A DNA stretch of 64,000 bases from Fasciolopsis buskii (taxonomy: Eukaryota; Platyhelminthes; Trematoda; Plagiorchiida; Fasciolidae), in the NCBI GenBank assembly GCA_008360955.1, contig LUCM01004929.1, positions 1 to 64,000 of the forward strand, in the 5' to 3' direction. This document shows, piece after piece, positions 46,041-58,266 of this stretch. Numbering within the stretch: position 1 is the stretch's first letter; every line of letters starts with the position of its first letter. The translations under genes and the position numbers were made by a program. Under the pieces are notes generated by a model. It was not told the origin of the DNA and searched no databases. It was given only the letters and a program-made list of their open reading frames with translations.

Positions 46041-49000
46041 GATCCATGTGAAAACTGTTCACGAACTTTTCAGGGCTGAGCGGCCACTCCCGTGACAACG
46101 TCAATAGATCCGAACGTGTTCTTTAGGCTTTGTTCACGTGTTGATTGGATCACGTGCGCAAGTGCGTACCAACGGGAAGCCATCTCCGCTTCAGTTCATA
46201 AGCGATTGACAACCGACTTATCATCAGGTGATGTTTCAAGTACTCTGTGACCAATGGTTCAGTTGTACACCATCGGGAACTGTGACCTTAGCGTTTGGTT
46301 AAGCTGAATAGCCTCAATGTGTTTAGATTTATGCTGACGAGTTATATCACCAGTCTTTCCCCAAAAACGAATGGCTAGTTGGCGGATAAATGAGCCATCC
46401 GCGAGAGCTACTTTCCATATCCCTAAGATGTTTTTTTGACTACCCACCAATATGCGGAACGACTGAATAAATTTCAAACCAAATGTCTAAAAACATGATT
46501 CAGCCTGGAGTGCAATGAGTTTTATGGGATATGGAGAAGCATCTGAGTATAAAAAGTATTTGCTTTTCGTAATAACCATATTAAACAGTTTCAGGAGAAA
46601 AATGATGCAGTCCAAATGGCACGGCTAACCGCAAAGCCTTCGCAGTAAAGATATGAAACGCTGGTTTGTCAGCGAGTTGGGTTTTCGCTGGGTAGCTAGG
46701 GTACCCCACCCCAGCTTTTGACCAAATTGACTCATCAACAAATTAGTGAATCTATCTGTAAGTCTGGTAATCCATTGGGGCTGAGATACATTTAGTGCAT
46801 GCCCACAGGACACGTGCCTCTCTGTATGCAGTTCTGCGCGCCAGAAAGTGGTTGGAGGATGGACCAAAATGGCAATTCTATGACGTACCAAAAGGTATGA
46901 AAACTCTATTCGGTGACTTGGCTTGCATAGACCCTATTAGACTATTGGATTAAGGTTCACAGGGTCCTCCTAAATGATAGTTGGAGACGAAAGGTTGTGT
47001 GGATCATTGTTCTACTCAGCGTTTGAAATCTTTCCTTTTCTGTGTAGTCCTTCAAATTGCTAGCTTGAAGGTAATATTTCACCGTTTCCCGTCCCCTTCT
47101 CCTCTTAGTATCTGGTCTTATGAGGTAGCAGCTGGAACCGGGACAGTTTGTTTCAAGGTTACCAGTTGTAAAACTGATCCTAACTCACTGGGGACTTCTA
47201 AGTTCATGTGCCTTGCAAATAGAGCTAATCATCTTGAATGTTCAACAAACTCTTCTGCCACAAATGTCAATGAGCAGACAAACTTGTGTTCCGTAGGCCA
47301 CCCACAGTTGATTTGGAATCAGAGTTGGGCCATCTCCCCTAAGATGACTGTCAAAAATCAGTCAGCCCGGAAGAGAGACTCGGGAATTCACCCACTACAG
47401 TCGGAGCTTCACAACAGGGAGTCAGCCTGCATGACTTCCTCAGTGGAGGCTAGGTGAAAGACGGTCATTTGGAATATCATCTAGATTTGTTCAGGGCGAA
47501 TAGCGAACTCGGAGAGTGATAAACCCACGCGCGGACCATTATTATGTGTTTGGAGATAGCTGGGATCATTAAGTGAGATACAAACTGTAGCTGTCTATTT
47601 GTTATTAGGATTGTGCTTAGTACCACCGCTGCTGTTTAGGACTGATTAGAAACTTTGGCCGTTCAGGAAATGACAATGTTAATCAAATGGCCTTCGAAAT
47701 GTATTTCGACCTTCCCTTATGATGTAGTTTTGATTGATAAAAGGTTGATAGAGTTGGTAATCAGAAGTTTATCGATTTGATGCCACAACAAAGTTCCAAT
47801 TTTAACAAGCCTCCTATAAGTTTCTATGCTCAAACGTGATCGTTTAAATGCATCCTTTTGTTTACGCCGTGTATCAGTACCGAACTAGACAATTAGTCAG
47901 TTCGATTATAACAAATTACGACAGATAACTTAACGGGTTTTCACTCATGACGCGTTTGTATGTGGGAGACATCTAGATAGTCCTAGGCAGATTGGGGGGC
48001 AGCGAATACCAGTTATGCGAATCTCCATGAGATTGACAGTCTATCAGTATCATGAGCTTTACTAGTCACGTTTTCCCAATGCTCTTATGTTTGGCATTGG
48101 ATAGAACAATGGTTTTGGATACGCAATGAGTTTGGATGCGTGTAAATTTCTGCGCATCGGTCTCATGCCTGTATTTGATTTTGGTCTTCACGAGTTCTAC
48201 AATAGTGTTTTTTTAAATTTCCTCCAATTGGATGGCGTCTCCCTACGATCCTTTTTGCAACAAATCGATAAATTATCTTCATACACAAATTAAGTAATGA
48301 TTATCTAAACATTTCATTCAGCCCACCATTTGGCTGGGAATACTGAAGTCCCTCTTGTGTGTTCCTAATTTCTATTCCGATTAGTGTGGTTAATGACTTT
48401 TAAAAGTGATAATTCGCTTCCCTTTTCATCGTAGTATGTTGCTTTCGTGTTTATTATATCATAATAATTGAGCGAAAACTTGTTATTGGGTGGCATGTTA
48501 CCACACCTGATCTAGTGAGACCTCATATTGTCCTGTGCTACTACAAGTTTCAGGGTCACTTGAGTCGATTATCCCTTTCCCCATGCCATGTGCTCCAGGT
48601 GCAAGGAAACGTGACTCTTCCACTATACCCAAGCTTCAAACATGTCATAAAAATGAGCACCGATCGCACAGCTCAACTGGGTTTTCAGTCCTGCCTGTTA
48701 CGATTTCTTTCGGTACCACACAGTGCCAGTTATCCCGACTTCCGAATTCCCGCAGCACAAACGCGGTTAGGTAATGTTCGCATTTTGATTGCAGTAAGAT
48801 TACCTCGATCACGACGATGTATTGCGATTCATAGAATCCTATTAGGAACGACAGAATTTAAAGCACTCAGGATCCTTTATCCAATCTGTTAACACAGAAA
48901 GAAAGTGTATGTCAGAGGATACAAACACTTCGTTTACTCTTTCCAACTGCGACCAGAAATAAAACATTCCAATTTGTGCACAATGTATTGTGAAGAAAAC

Positions 49001-50146
49001 AATAGATTGCTCTAAATGGGAAGTTTCATTTATATAATTACCGATATGGCGGAATGACAGGCGGGACAAGGTTGTAGGGGTCGATGTCAAGGTAAACTAA
49101 TGCTCAGGGTCAACGGTTTATGTGCGCGAATCGCAGGCTGATGCAAGCCGACAAGCGCAGACTCACTAAACGTCAGTAGTTTTGGGGTTTGCATTGCGCA
49201 CCAATAATTTGTAAGATTGGGTTGTCAATTTTGTTACCTCATGTGTCCGGATGGTTCGCGATCGAAGGGGCCGGAGATTAGGCATCGGTACATGAGGTCA
49301 CTGAGGATTGCGTCATCAATTTTGACAGTCATTTCGGAAAATTAACATCACATTTTACCTTAGACATTCCTTTCGGACTTGCTAAAAAGAAGCTTCTTCG
49401 TTGGTGTTACCATAGTTTGGTCTGTATACCCAGGCTATCGTCTGTTACGTGATGATATACGTAGCACATACTGGTCTCCTGTCGAGTTGTCTTTACAACC
49501 AAACTATTGGTTCAATGAACCCACAAAATTTTTCCTCCTCGCTCCAGTCCTAATGACCAGTCCAATTTCCATTCATCCTGTTCTTCTTGTTGCACGAAAA
49601 TTCGAGTGCATGTGATCGAAAATGTGACTGCAAAAACATCTGTTTGCCCACATCAAATGACTTTCGTATCTCGTTCAAATCGATCAGTCAATCACACTGG
49701 GCATCGATCGAATATCACTCGTCTCCCTCTCCCCTACTCCGGTCAAACATACAGGATCCGAGATGATTATGACAAAGATTCAAATTAGTTGTTGCTCTTC
49801 GTGACGTCATTTAAAACACATTTGTTGTTTTTGTTATTCAAGTTCGATTTTCCGGGAGCGAATTCTATACGAATTCTGTCATTTTGGATTAAAGTTAAAT
49901 TTGTTAGGAGTTTGATCAATATCATGATCATCACGGTTGAAAGTAGGCAAAAATTTTCTTGTCTATTGCCCCTTGAGTTGTAGGTAGTTGTTGTACTGTC
50001 ATCCTGTGAATTTTCTAGTCTCATCTGTGTGTGCATTGATGTGGATCGATATTTCAGATTGTGCGCCTTCCCTCTTGTCTCCGAGTCAGCAAACGAGCAA
50101 CGAACAAACAAATCACCGTTTTATGCACAACAGCACGATTCTTTGA
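46041..50146. other. Intergenic, unassigned, with a few orphan frames
   Basis: Open frames at 46981-47457, 48515-48892 and 49379-49788 (+) are moderately long. The piece at about 48600-48770 follows a plausible CCAG acceptor. None shows a recognisable domain, and I could not chain them into a spliced gene. Confidence 0.3.
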
Positions 50147-50326
50147 GGCCGGTGGTGGCCAAGCGGATAAGATCGTGGCATCCGGACGTCAAGGTCGCGG
50201 GTTCGAATCCTCCCACTGCCAGTCCACTTCCCCACTCGGTAGCCCTTTGCCGGTCGCGGCCCCCTTCCTGAAAAATGATATACCTTGTTACTTCATTAGT
50301 AAAAGAAGTAAAAGATAAAAATATTG
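50147..50326 (+). mobile_element. SINE-B, best-preserved copy
   Basis: tRNA-like head GGCCGGTGGTGGCCAAGCGG with A box, and GTCGCGGGTTCGAATCC as an excellent B box. A body (CCACTTCCCCACTCGGTAG, CCTGAAAAATGATATACC) and an A-rich tail (AAAAGAAGTAAAAGATAAAA) follow. The A box and long variable region suggest descent from a Ser/Leu-type tRNA (inference). Confidence 0.88.
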
Positions 50327-51651
50327 GTTAAACAAGATACCCTACATGGTGAGGGGTGTCTCTGGTCATTCGGGTACACATCAAATTGGCTCGTGCCGTT
50401 TTCAGATATGGAAATTGACACAGTGAAGAAACAGTATCATAACATGTCTAGTGCATCAATGGGATAGGGTGAAAGCACTTTACGGTCAAATGTGTAGAAA
50501 CTGTTTTCACTTTCAAGTCTTGCCAGTTAATCCCGTGTATTCAACATTTTGCAAACTGCCCTCAATTCACTCACATTCAGTGATCGCGCGCTTGTGTGCG
50601 TGTGCGTGTACGTATGTATGGAGAGCTGAATAAATTAAGGAAGTCCTACGTTGTATGCTAGTCTCTGGATCCCTCAGCGACATTCGATAAAAAGAATGAC
50701 CTATAAATAAGTATCCTTTTATCTAGCTAATAGCTTGACAATCAGACCAAAGCTATAGTGGAGAGAAGGAGAAATGACTTCGCAATCTAGTTCAAATGTG
50801 TAGTCGTTGTGGACGCCTGTCACAAACATACGTACACACACATGCACGCACACAGACATACGTGTATATTGTCCGCAGCCTTGATCGACGCTTAGGTGGA
50901 AACCATCGCTGGCTTCTGAAGAGCAGTCACTGGAGCGAACCATAGCCAGTCTAGAGGCTATGGGTACCCAGGGGATTAGAGTACTCTAGGTAAGTGCGTA
51001 GTTGTCTTTAAGTCCATTATGGCGGAGTTATTGGGGTTGAAACCTTGGGAGATCTAGTACCGGAGTTGAGAAGGTGAACTTATGAGAGGCGAATTCATCC
51101 ATTGTACACAGCGTGATCCTTAAGCTGTCCACTTCTAGCAGGGTGCCAACAAACCAGCAGGTCATATCAGTTGAGTTTTGACAGCAGACAGTTCCGACAC
51201 AGCGTCCTGGTGACGCTGCGGTATGACGACCACAATTATTGTCGTGATCAGCCATGGAGATACTTGAGAGTGACTAACACGCTCTGTTCCGAGTATCCCT
51301 CGGCCTTATAATTCCAAGTTACGGTTCTAACTCTTAAAACGGATAGAGGTCAGTGATCCTATCTGGTGTACGGCCACGCTCGTTAAGTTACAATACCTTC
51401 GTAATTTTGAGAAATTTTATGGGGAGAGCACTTCCAACGTTAGAATCTACCATGTCTCCTACACTGGAGCTGCTTACACTCAACCGCATATACAGTGAAC
51501 TTTAAACCACGTGATCGAGGACATTCCCTAACAGTATCCGGGACCCGGGCCAAGTAGCATAAAGTCCTTTCATCTCGAATGTTTGGAGTAGCTACGGCTC
51601 CGGACTACGCAGATGAAGGCAGTAGGATGACCTCCTTGACAAATGAAAGTC
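50327..51651. other. Intergenic, unassigned
   Basis: Short CA-rich stretches near 50830-50850. No gene recognised. Confidence 0.4.
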
Positions 51652-51971
51652 TTTTCATGATATAATTCACCATGTGATATCATCGCTCAACTCACCATAA
51701 AGAAACCATGGAAGCACTGTACGGCTGTTTCATCCAGCTTGTTAGGAACCACCAGCAGTGCATATGGACCGCGCCCGAACTGGGACGTGAACCCGAAAAA
51801 GGACGAACGATTCTGACTCGAACGCCTTAGCCATTACGCTACCGGGCAGGCTCTGAACGGTTTGTTCAACTTCACCACATGATGTTGCACCTATCCGTCA
51901 CTGGTTTGCACGGTTACTGTCCGCTAGCTCACAACGATCGACCCCTACTGATAGATGACTTCTCTGCAGGT
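51652..51971 (-). mobile_element. SINE-A, long copy
   Basis: Begins (as 3' end) TTTTCATGATATAATTC and ends ATAGATGACTTCTCTGCAGG. The same boundaries bracket 62033-62357. The tRNA-like part lies in the middle: the reverse complement reads CCCGGTAGCGTAATGGCTAA. The copy has lost a few bases around the B box. Confidence 0.85.
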
Positions 51972-53849
51972 TCATACAGGTTTATGCACATAAACATATC
52001 ATTGATAGAATTTTGAGCTAGTGAGTGTCTCTGAATCTTGTTCACCTCCCATCAGCATATACCTGATTGGCTGATGTGTGGACCCAGTCACGTGGTTTGC
52101 TCGTAGACTTGTCACAATTGTTTATACGTTTGATTAGTTCGTCTGTGGGTGAATACATTATCCAAAATGCAAACGGTATCAATACTAACACGATTTATTG
52201 AAAATTGTGTTCACAAAAAAGCTGAAATGAGATCAGGTTAATCTCGTGGGACATTTATAATCCAAGAATCTGATAAAAGAACTACGCAAGACATGAAAAC
52301 ATGCTTGATTTTTGTGTTCCCCATGATTGCACCAATATGCATGATCATTAGGGGAATTTTATTGAAGACAGATACAAATGCAAATTTATCGTAAAATCGT
52401 CATTAACCCGTAGATCAACAAGTCATATTTCCATCACCCAAGACAATACTAATCCCAATTCTTCTGGTTTCGTTTCCTATCCGTCTAATTCAAATGTGAT
52501 TCACATTTCGTACCGAGCTTTTGCAGCAACATTTATCAACCTAACTGTCTGGCAAACTTACTATCAATGTAACCCTTCTCCTAGACATTCCAAAATGGCC
52601 GGCGCAGGTCATGCGGGAAGGAAAAAAGTTATTGCGTTTTTGGACTCATGAGTATGCGTGAAAAGATTTAGTTTTACCAGGATAGGGTTAGAACCCTAGG
52701 GCATGACACTGATGTGAGAAATCCAAAGCAAAAAATGTCTCCGAGGAGTAGATCAGATGTGGAGGAATGCACAAATAGTCACTAGATAAACGCCGCCCCT
52801 TTCCCCACTAGAATTTTATTTGTGACTAGATTCCGAGCACAGATTGGATACGAAATGAGCACAATCAATTAAACCGATAAGCGTAATCATTGAGGGAACA
52901 ACGTTACCACGTACCACTGAGTAAAATTTGATCAAGTCAACAGAATCGTGTGCAGGAGTCAGGAGGAAGAGGGTGAACGGTTCCGTGTGGAGAAAAGAAA
53001 AATTCCGGACAACATTTTCAACATCAAATTCTAACACGAAAATCCTTTTACCTAGAAGCCATTGTGAATATCGATGGGTGTTTTTGTGTTGTAGAACGCA
53101 AAGGAAACGAAGATGTCTGGAAAATCGTCAACAGATTCGAAATGCAGTCAGACAGAAACAATTTGATTTATTAGTCCAAATAGAAAAGTTACCCGTGATA
53201 ATTGAAACGTCAAATCAAATTGTCAAGTTCTGTGATAATGCTGTGTTTTGTAGTATTAGTAGCTAAAATAAACAATAAGTTACCTAGTGATATCAGTTTG
53301 ACGTGCAAATGCATAAATATTAATTCTCAAAAAAGTTAACTAATCATTTGAAAATACTAAGTCATTCATACTCGAGAACAATTCAGCCTATTTATGTTCA
53401 GCATATAACTTCGTTAAAATATCATTACAATTCCTAATTCTGCTTAGAACACATTCAACATTCAAATACATTTCGTTTTGTCAATTCATTTTTTTCGTTT
53501 TAGTTAATTCAATTCACATGTTGGCCCTTGAGTGATTAACTGATATCCGATTACCATAGAAATACTTACAAAATTTCTTCAAATCAAATCCTGCTGTTTT
53601 GCTCATCGCGATTTTTTTATATTTTTGTTCTATAGTTAGCATCCCACTTGATTAATCTAGTTACTGTGATGCGTAAATGAGTTGGTGAACATAATTCAAT
53701 AAAATAAAATGGGCCAATTTCCCGTGCACCCATTCGAATGCATCCCAATACCTAGTGTGATACAATCTCGTTGCTAGTCATCCTAGGTGGAGGGAAATTC
53801 TTTTTTTTTCTTCACTGCTGGCTGCCTGACTTAGCAAAAAAACTTCGGA
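51972..53849. other. Intergenic, unassigned
   Basis: AT-rich. The open frame 52928-53266 (+, 112 codons) is basic in its second half, without recognisable motifs. Confidence 0.35.
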
Positions 53850-54060
53850 TCGATATCCACTGAATGGGAAAGTGTTTTGCCCGGAGGCAATCAAAATCAC
53901 CAAATAACTCATGCATCTGGTTGACGTCTGAGGCAAACATCATGTAACACTAATCTGAATCGATTTTGACAAACACTCGCTCCGTAACATGCATACAGAG
54001 ACAAACTCACTCAGTCAGTTTATTTGGGGCTTGGCTGTGCCCCGGATTTCCGGAGGACAT
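53850..54060. repeat. Diverged repeat S, copy 2
   Basis: Partner of 45820-46040, same orientation. Unknown family, no coding signal. Confidence 0.45.
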
Positions 54061-54507
54061 GCTCTTTTCTGTCAACTACACGATGTGGCAAATTGATGTA
54101 AGCATTGCTCTGGCTGGTCGATCACTTGATGAGACACCGATAGGCTGTCTGCATCGTCTCCCAATAGTTTTGTTCGCATTTTCAAACTTCATTGGATCAT
54201 CAGAATTTCGACAGTGAAGACCTCTGACATTCCACATTCCAGTGGTCTTTTCCCCTTAAAAATTGTACCCAAACAATGACAGTGCTCTTTTTGACACATG
54301 CTCAGACCGTCACGCACTGGAAACCGCGCAGGCAAACGTGTCCCGAAGTTAGTATCAACGGTCAAACCTATGCAGTTCACGGTATTTCAGACCCAAAGCC
54401 CAATCGTGTTAGGCACAAAATGTGCCGGGATTGGAAAATCCCGAAACACTCAGGCATGACGCTGACATCCGCATGCGACACTGAGACCAATTTTCCCAAA
54501 TTATCTT
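54061..54507. other. Intergenic, unassigned
   Basis: Nothing recognised. Confidence 0.4.
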
Positions 54508-54685
54508 TCATCTTTTATCTTCTACTTTCTTTATTAACGAAATAACAATGCAAATCAGTTTTCAGGAAGGGGGCCGCTGCCAACAGAGGGCTGCCAAGTG
54601 GGGAAGCTGACGGACGATGGGAGGACTCGAACCCGTAACCTTCACGTCCGAGCGCCACAAACTTATCCGCTTGACCACGGCAGGC
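54508..54685 (-). mobile_element. SINE-B copy
   Basis: The reverse complement reads GCCTGCCGTGGTCAAGCGG, then B box GTTACGGGTTCGAGTCC, the body (CAGCTTCCCCACTTGGCAG, CCTGAAAACTGATTTGC) and an A/G-rich tail. It is well preserved. Confidence 0.85.
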
Positions 54686-55244
54686 CAAACTAGATGACTA
54701 AATCCGTGAAGGTGTAGAAAAGTCCTTAGGATTCAAGATCCTAAAAGGAAAGGGTATTTTGACAGTATTAAGAACTAGAAAGCCTAAATACGTTAAGTTC
54801 CCATGATTTACGGAGATGGTCCCAAACAGAACGCGCCCAAATTCTATCGTCCGTATGAATGTGATCACCGAATGGTAAAATTTGTCTTACTGATGTTTGA
54901 AAGCAGTTGTTTACACTTCCACTTTATGAGACTTTGTGCCCAATCGGCTTGTTTGTTTTTTCCCCGCCAATTCCATTCCATGGGTTGTACGATCGATTTT
55001 TTCCTCTTATGATCATGTCCACGCAACAACAGGTCGAATGATGCGTTCTAGGTTATTCCAACTCCCACTAACATTGTTAGCTGAGCTAAAAAAAAACATA
55101 CTTAGGATTGTCATCCCCTTGTTAGAGAGTAATTGTTATTGACACTTCGACGGATATTTCCGTACTTCAGGGCTCGTTCACGATCCTCTGTTTTTTCGCA
55201 ATTAACCTTCATAATTTGACCTTTATTTTTATCTTTTAGTTACC
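54686..55244. other. Intergenic, unassigned
   Basis: Nothing recognised. Confidence 0.4.
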
Positions 55245-55330
55245 ATTTTAATGAAAAAGCCGTGTGCTTCATTTTCAGAAAGAAGGCTTCCAATTGGGAA
55301 AGTTGATCGGCCATGGGAAGATTGGAGCGA
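55245..55330 (-). mobile_element. SINE-B 3' fragment
   Basis: The reverse complement reads ATCAACTTTCCCAATTGGAAG, then TTCTTTCTGAAAATGAAGC, the SINE-B body and 3' part. The tRNA-like head is missing or unrecognisable. Confidence 0.55.
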
Positions 55331-55704
55331 TGCACCCCATATGGTCTGCATTCTGATCACCAATAGCAATATTTCTACGGTTATTAGCCTTTGTACTGCT
55401 GGACCTGCTAAACCTGTGTGAAAACTATGCGTCAATCTGTGCTTTATCATTCATCAATTTTATCAACTTGTGAACCACCACATGGATTGTTCATGATGAA
55501 AATGTCCAGTTTGGCAGTGAGAAGCACTAGAAATTCATTGATTCACGCATCAGTGCGAGCAAGTGACGAACATAGGAAGTTTCGCTGTGGTTTTCCTCTG
55601 TCGTGTTCTCGCCCACGAAACACGATTATTTGAACTGGATATGCAATATGCCTAGATTATGAACATACAAGGAAATTGCTACAAATAAAGTGGTTTTGTG
55701 AGTG

Positions 55705-55778
55705 ATTCGTCATGTAATGTCAACATTCAACTTGCTACTGAAAATCGCAGAAGCACTGTACAACCAGTTCATCCTTTG
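55705..55778 (-). mobile_element. SINE-A 3' fragment, old and diverged
   Basis: CATGTAATGTCAACATTCAAC and GAAGCACTGTACAACCAGTTC align with the SINE-A 3' region (reverse). It directly abuts a fresher copy in the same orientation. Confidence 0.6.
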
Positions 55779-55779
55779 C

Positions 55780-56028
55780 GTGAAATAATTCTCCATGTGA
55801 TATCATCGCACAACTCACCATTAAGAAACCATAGGAGCACTCACCGTACAGTTGTTTCACCCTTGTTGGGAATCATCAGCAGTGCATATCCACCGCGCCC
55901 GAACTGGAACGCGAACCCGAACAAGGACGAACGATTCTGAGTCGAACGCCTTAGCCATGACGCTACCGGGCAGACTCTGAACGGTTTGTTGAACTTGACC
56001 ACATGATGATGTTGTACCAATCCGTCAG
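55780..56028 (-). mobile_element. SINE-A copy (left arm of palindrome)
   Basis: Starts GCGTGAAATAATTC. It passes through CGGGTTCGCGTTCCAG and CCCGGTAGCGTCATGGCTAA (as reverse complements) and runs to the ATGATGATGTTGTACC leader. Opposed to the next copy. Confidence 0.85.
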
Positions 56029-56066
56029 CCACGGGCCGCTAGCGCAAACCAATTAAACCTTACTGG

Positions 56067-56291
56067 TAGGTGCAACATCATAATGTGGTGAAGTTCAACA
56101 AACCGTTCACAGCCTGCCCGGTAGCGTAATGGCTATGGCGTTCGACTCAGAATCATTCGTCCCGGGTTCGCGTCCCAGTTCGGGCGCTGATGATTCCTAA
56201 CAAAGATGAAACAACTGTACGGTGAGTGCTCCTATGGTTTCTTAATGGTGAATTGAGCGATGATATCACATGGTGAATTATTTGATGAAAA
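56067..56291 (+). mobile_element. SINE-A copy (right arm of palindrome)
   Basis: Leader TAGGTGCAACATCATAATG and GTTCAACAAACCGTTC, A box GGTAGCGTAATGGCTATGG, B box CCCGGGTTCGCGTCCC, 3' end GAATTATTTGATGAAAA. It is the cleanest tRNA-like module of the family in the window and resembles an Arg-type tRNA (inference). Confidence 0.88.
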
Positions 56292-56317
56292 CATTCTATC
56301 TCCCGCTACTAACACTT

Positions 56318-56445
56318 TTCATCCTTGTTCGGAACCATCAAGAGTATTCATTCACTAAGCTCGAAAGTGGACGCGAACCGGTAATGAGCGAGTATGAGTC
56401 GAACACTTTAGCCGTTGCGCTAGCCGAAGTGACTCTCGACTGTTA
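56318..56445 (-). mobile_element. SINE-A copy, diverged
   Basis: TTTCATCCTTGTTCGGAACC, GGACGCGAACCGGTAATGAG and GAGTCGAACACTTTAGCCG align with the reverse of the SINE-A body and tRNA-like region, with many substitutions. Confidence 0.65.
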
Positions 56446-57527
56446 GTCGAATACCAACGCAACACCATATAACATCCATATCTATTACTGGATCCTGCCC
56501 ACCACGGAACTTTGCGCAGACCGGATGAACAACTCCCAGGTGGGAATGAATTGCTCCGGGATGATCATAAAGATGAAGCACCCGTACAGAGCTTTTTTCT
56601 AGGTATTCAATCACAGGTTGAGCGTTGGGATTGCATGACTAATTAAATTAAAACTTCACCTGTTGAACGACAAAACATTTATCCAAAACCACTCCTTCCT
56701 CCCAATTTGAGAGAAGGGATCCAACGTGAGATGCCTGTCTTAGGGAGCTGGTTCCTTAGTTTGTTTCAATCGTATACATTCATACTGCAAGTTCCATGTG
56801 GATTTTGGTGAATCTCTAGGTTAAGAAGAATTCTAGATACGTTATTTCAACAGTCTGCCGCTTTCCGTTTGCCCGACAGCTCTGTGTATGCATACACACA
56901 CTCCTGCAGACACAGATTCACAAAATGCATTGTTATCTGACTGACGGACTTTGCGGTCATTCATCAGGGTACTTTGTAAATGAACAATTCTTCTGGTTCC
57001 TTCCACTGACGGATCAAACTTCCTTCAACATCTGTGAGCATGCGCACACAAAAACCGATCCGCACACACACATATGCACACACGAACAAACGGATCCAGA
57101 TACAGTGACACAGTCTCAGTTTGCTCCTGCTTGGATTCAAATCCGAAGTCTTTGGAAATGATCTTATGTTATCTGAGCTCTTTTTTAAGATTTTCATTGT
57201 CTTCCTGGAAGACGAATAGCCAGGATTAGTGGCTCATATTGGATTTCTTCCATTCTGGAGGTTTTCCTCCGTAGTCCTGGCCACGAAGAAGGTACGCAAC
57301 GTTTAACAGGCTTGAATCAATAAACTCAACTTCAACTTCCGTCAACCCACAATCCTCTGCGATTGATTGTACGAATATTCCAACTTTCTAGGTCCCAGCG
57401 GCCTGCAAGATATTTCGCTCCCTTCAAACAGATCCCATCTACTCTAGATGGTCCAGTGTCTAAAAGTGATTAGACATAATCGTCGCAATCAAGATGTTAT
57501 CGTTTATCATCGGTGACAGACGTTGTC
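56446..57527. other. Intergenic, unassigned
   Basis: CA-rich stretches at about 56890-56910 and 57040-57090. No gene recognised. Confidence 0.4.
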
Positions 57528-58266
57528 TCAACACAAACGGGCATTCGTGTTCTGGAAGGTGCTGAGATAAGCCACTAAATTGCCAAAGATTGACACGCTT
57601 CTGTTTAACCTTTGGTAGCTCCCCAAATCAAACCATAAGAAGTTGAATGACCTCGCTCGAGAATGTGGAATCAATCGATTTGTCTGGGGCAGAACTTGGT
57701 GTTGTGTAGAAGCAAGCAACAAAGATGATGTGTCCTTTTCCATTTCAAATAGAATTTTGGGAATTTTGTGGTTCTTTTCCGGTTGTCCATAACTATATCA
57801 TTTTCTATCTTGAATAGGAAATGCATAAAAGTTATTCCCGTTATATGTGAAAGTGTTTCGAAATTAAACCAAATGCTGCTTCCTTTCCAAGACCTGGCAA
57901 GCAAATGTCCACTGGCACCTTGTAATCAGCGTACCTTTCAGTATGTATCCTCAAACATATCCGTGTAATCTGGATCACGTTCTAGACTAATGTGAACATG
58001 ATCTCAATAAGCCAGTCGGTTGGGATTTCCGAATCCTTTTGATAAAATCCTGGAAAATTTTGACCCGATTTCGCCTCTGACCAAATGATCTGACCAACAA
58101 GGCAATAGGATGATTTGAGCACCTCGAATTCCACTGGAAGCATGTGAATAATGGCCAATCTCAAGCCTCCTTCGGATGGGGCCAGACCTGGATGCCTCGT
58201 GCATCGCATTGTCACATGCGTCCAAAAGCACATTGCCATGGATGGTTTGGAATCAGAGGTTTGCAA
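57528..58266 (-). mobile_element. Possible LINE endonuclease fragment, very decayed
   Basis: Open pieces on - (58266-57982, 57904-57528) can be read as a LINE endonuclease: a GGLRLAIIHMLPVEFEVLK stretch like the 'GGGVAI...' block, followed after a gap by a Trp/Ile-rich segment. No catalytic motif is intact and stops are frequent. The call is weak. Confidence 0.25.

Noticed and set aside
46981..47457. 158-codon open frame on +
   Set aside because: No family resemblance. It could be chance in an unconstrained region, and I could not link it to neighbouring frames by splice sites.
50147..50220. Possible functional tRNA gene
   Set aside because: The A and B boxes are good, but the cloverleaf arms do not pair well and the sequence continues into a repeated SINE body present at several other sites.
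56107..56180. Possible functional Arg-type tRNA gene
   Set aside because: Same reasoning: it is the tRNA-like module of a multi-copy SINE, and the anticodon stem is degraded.
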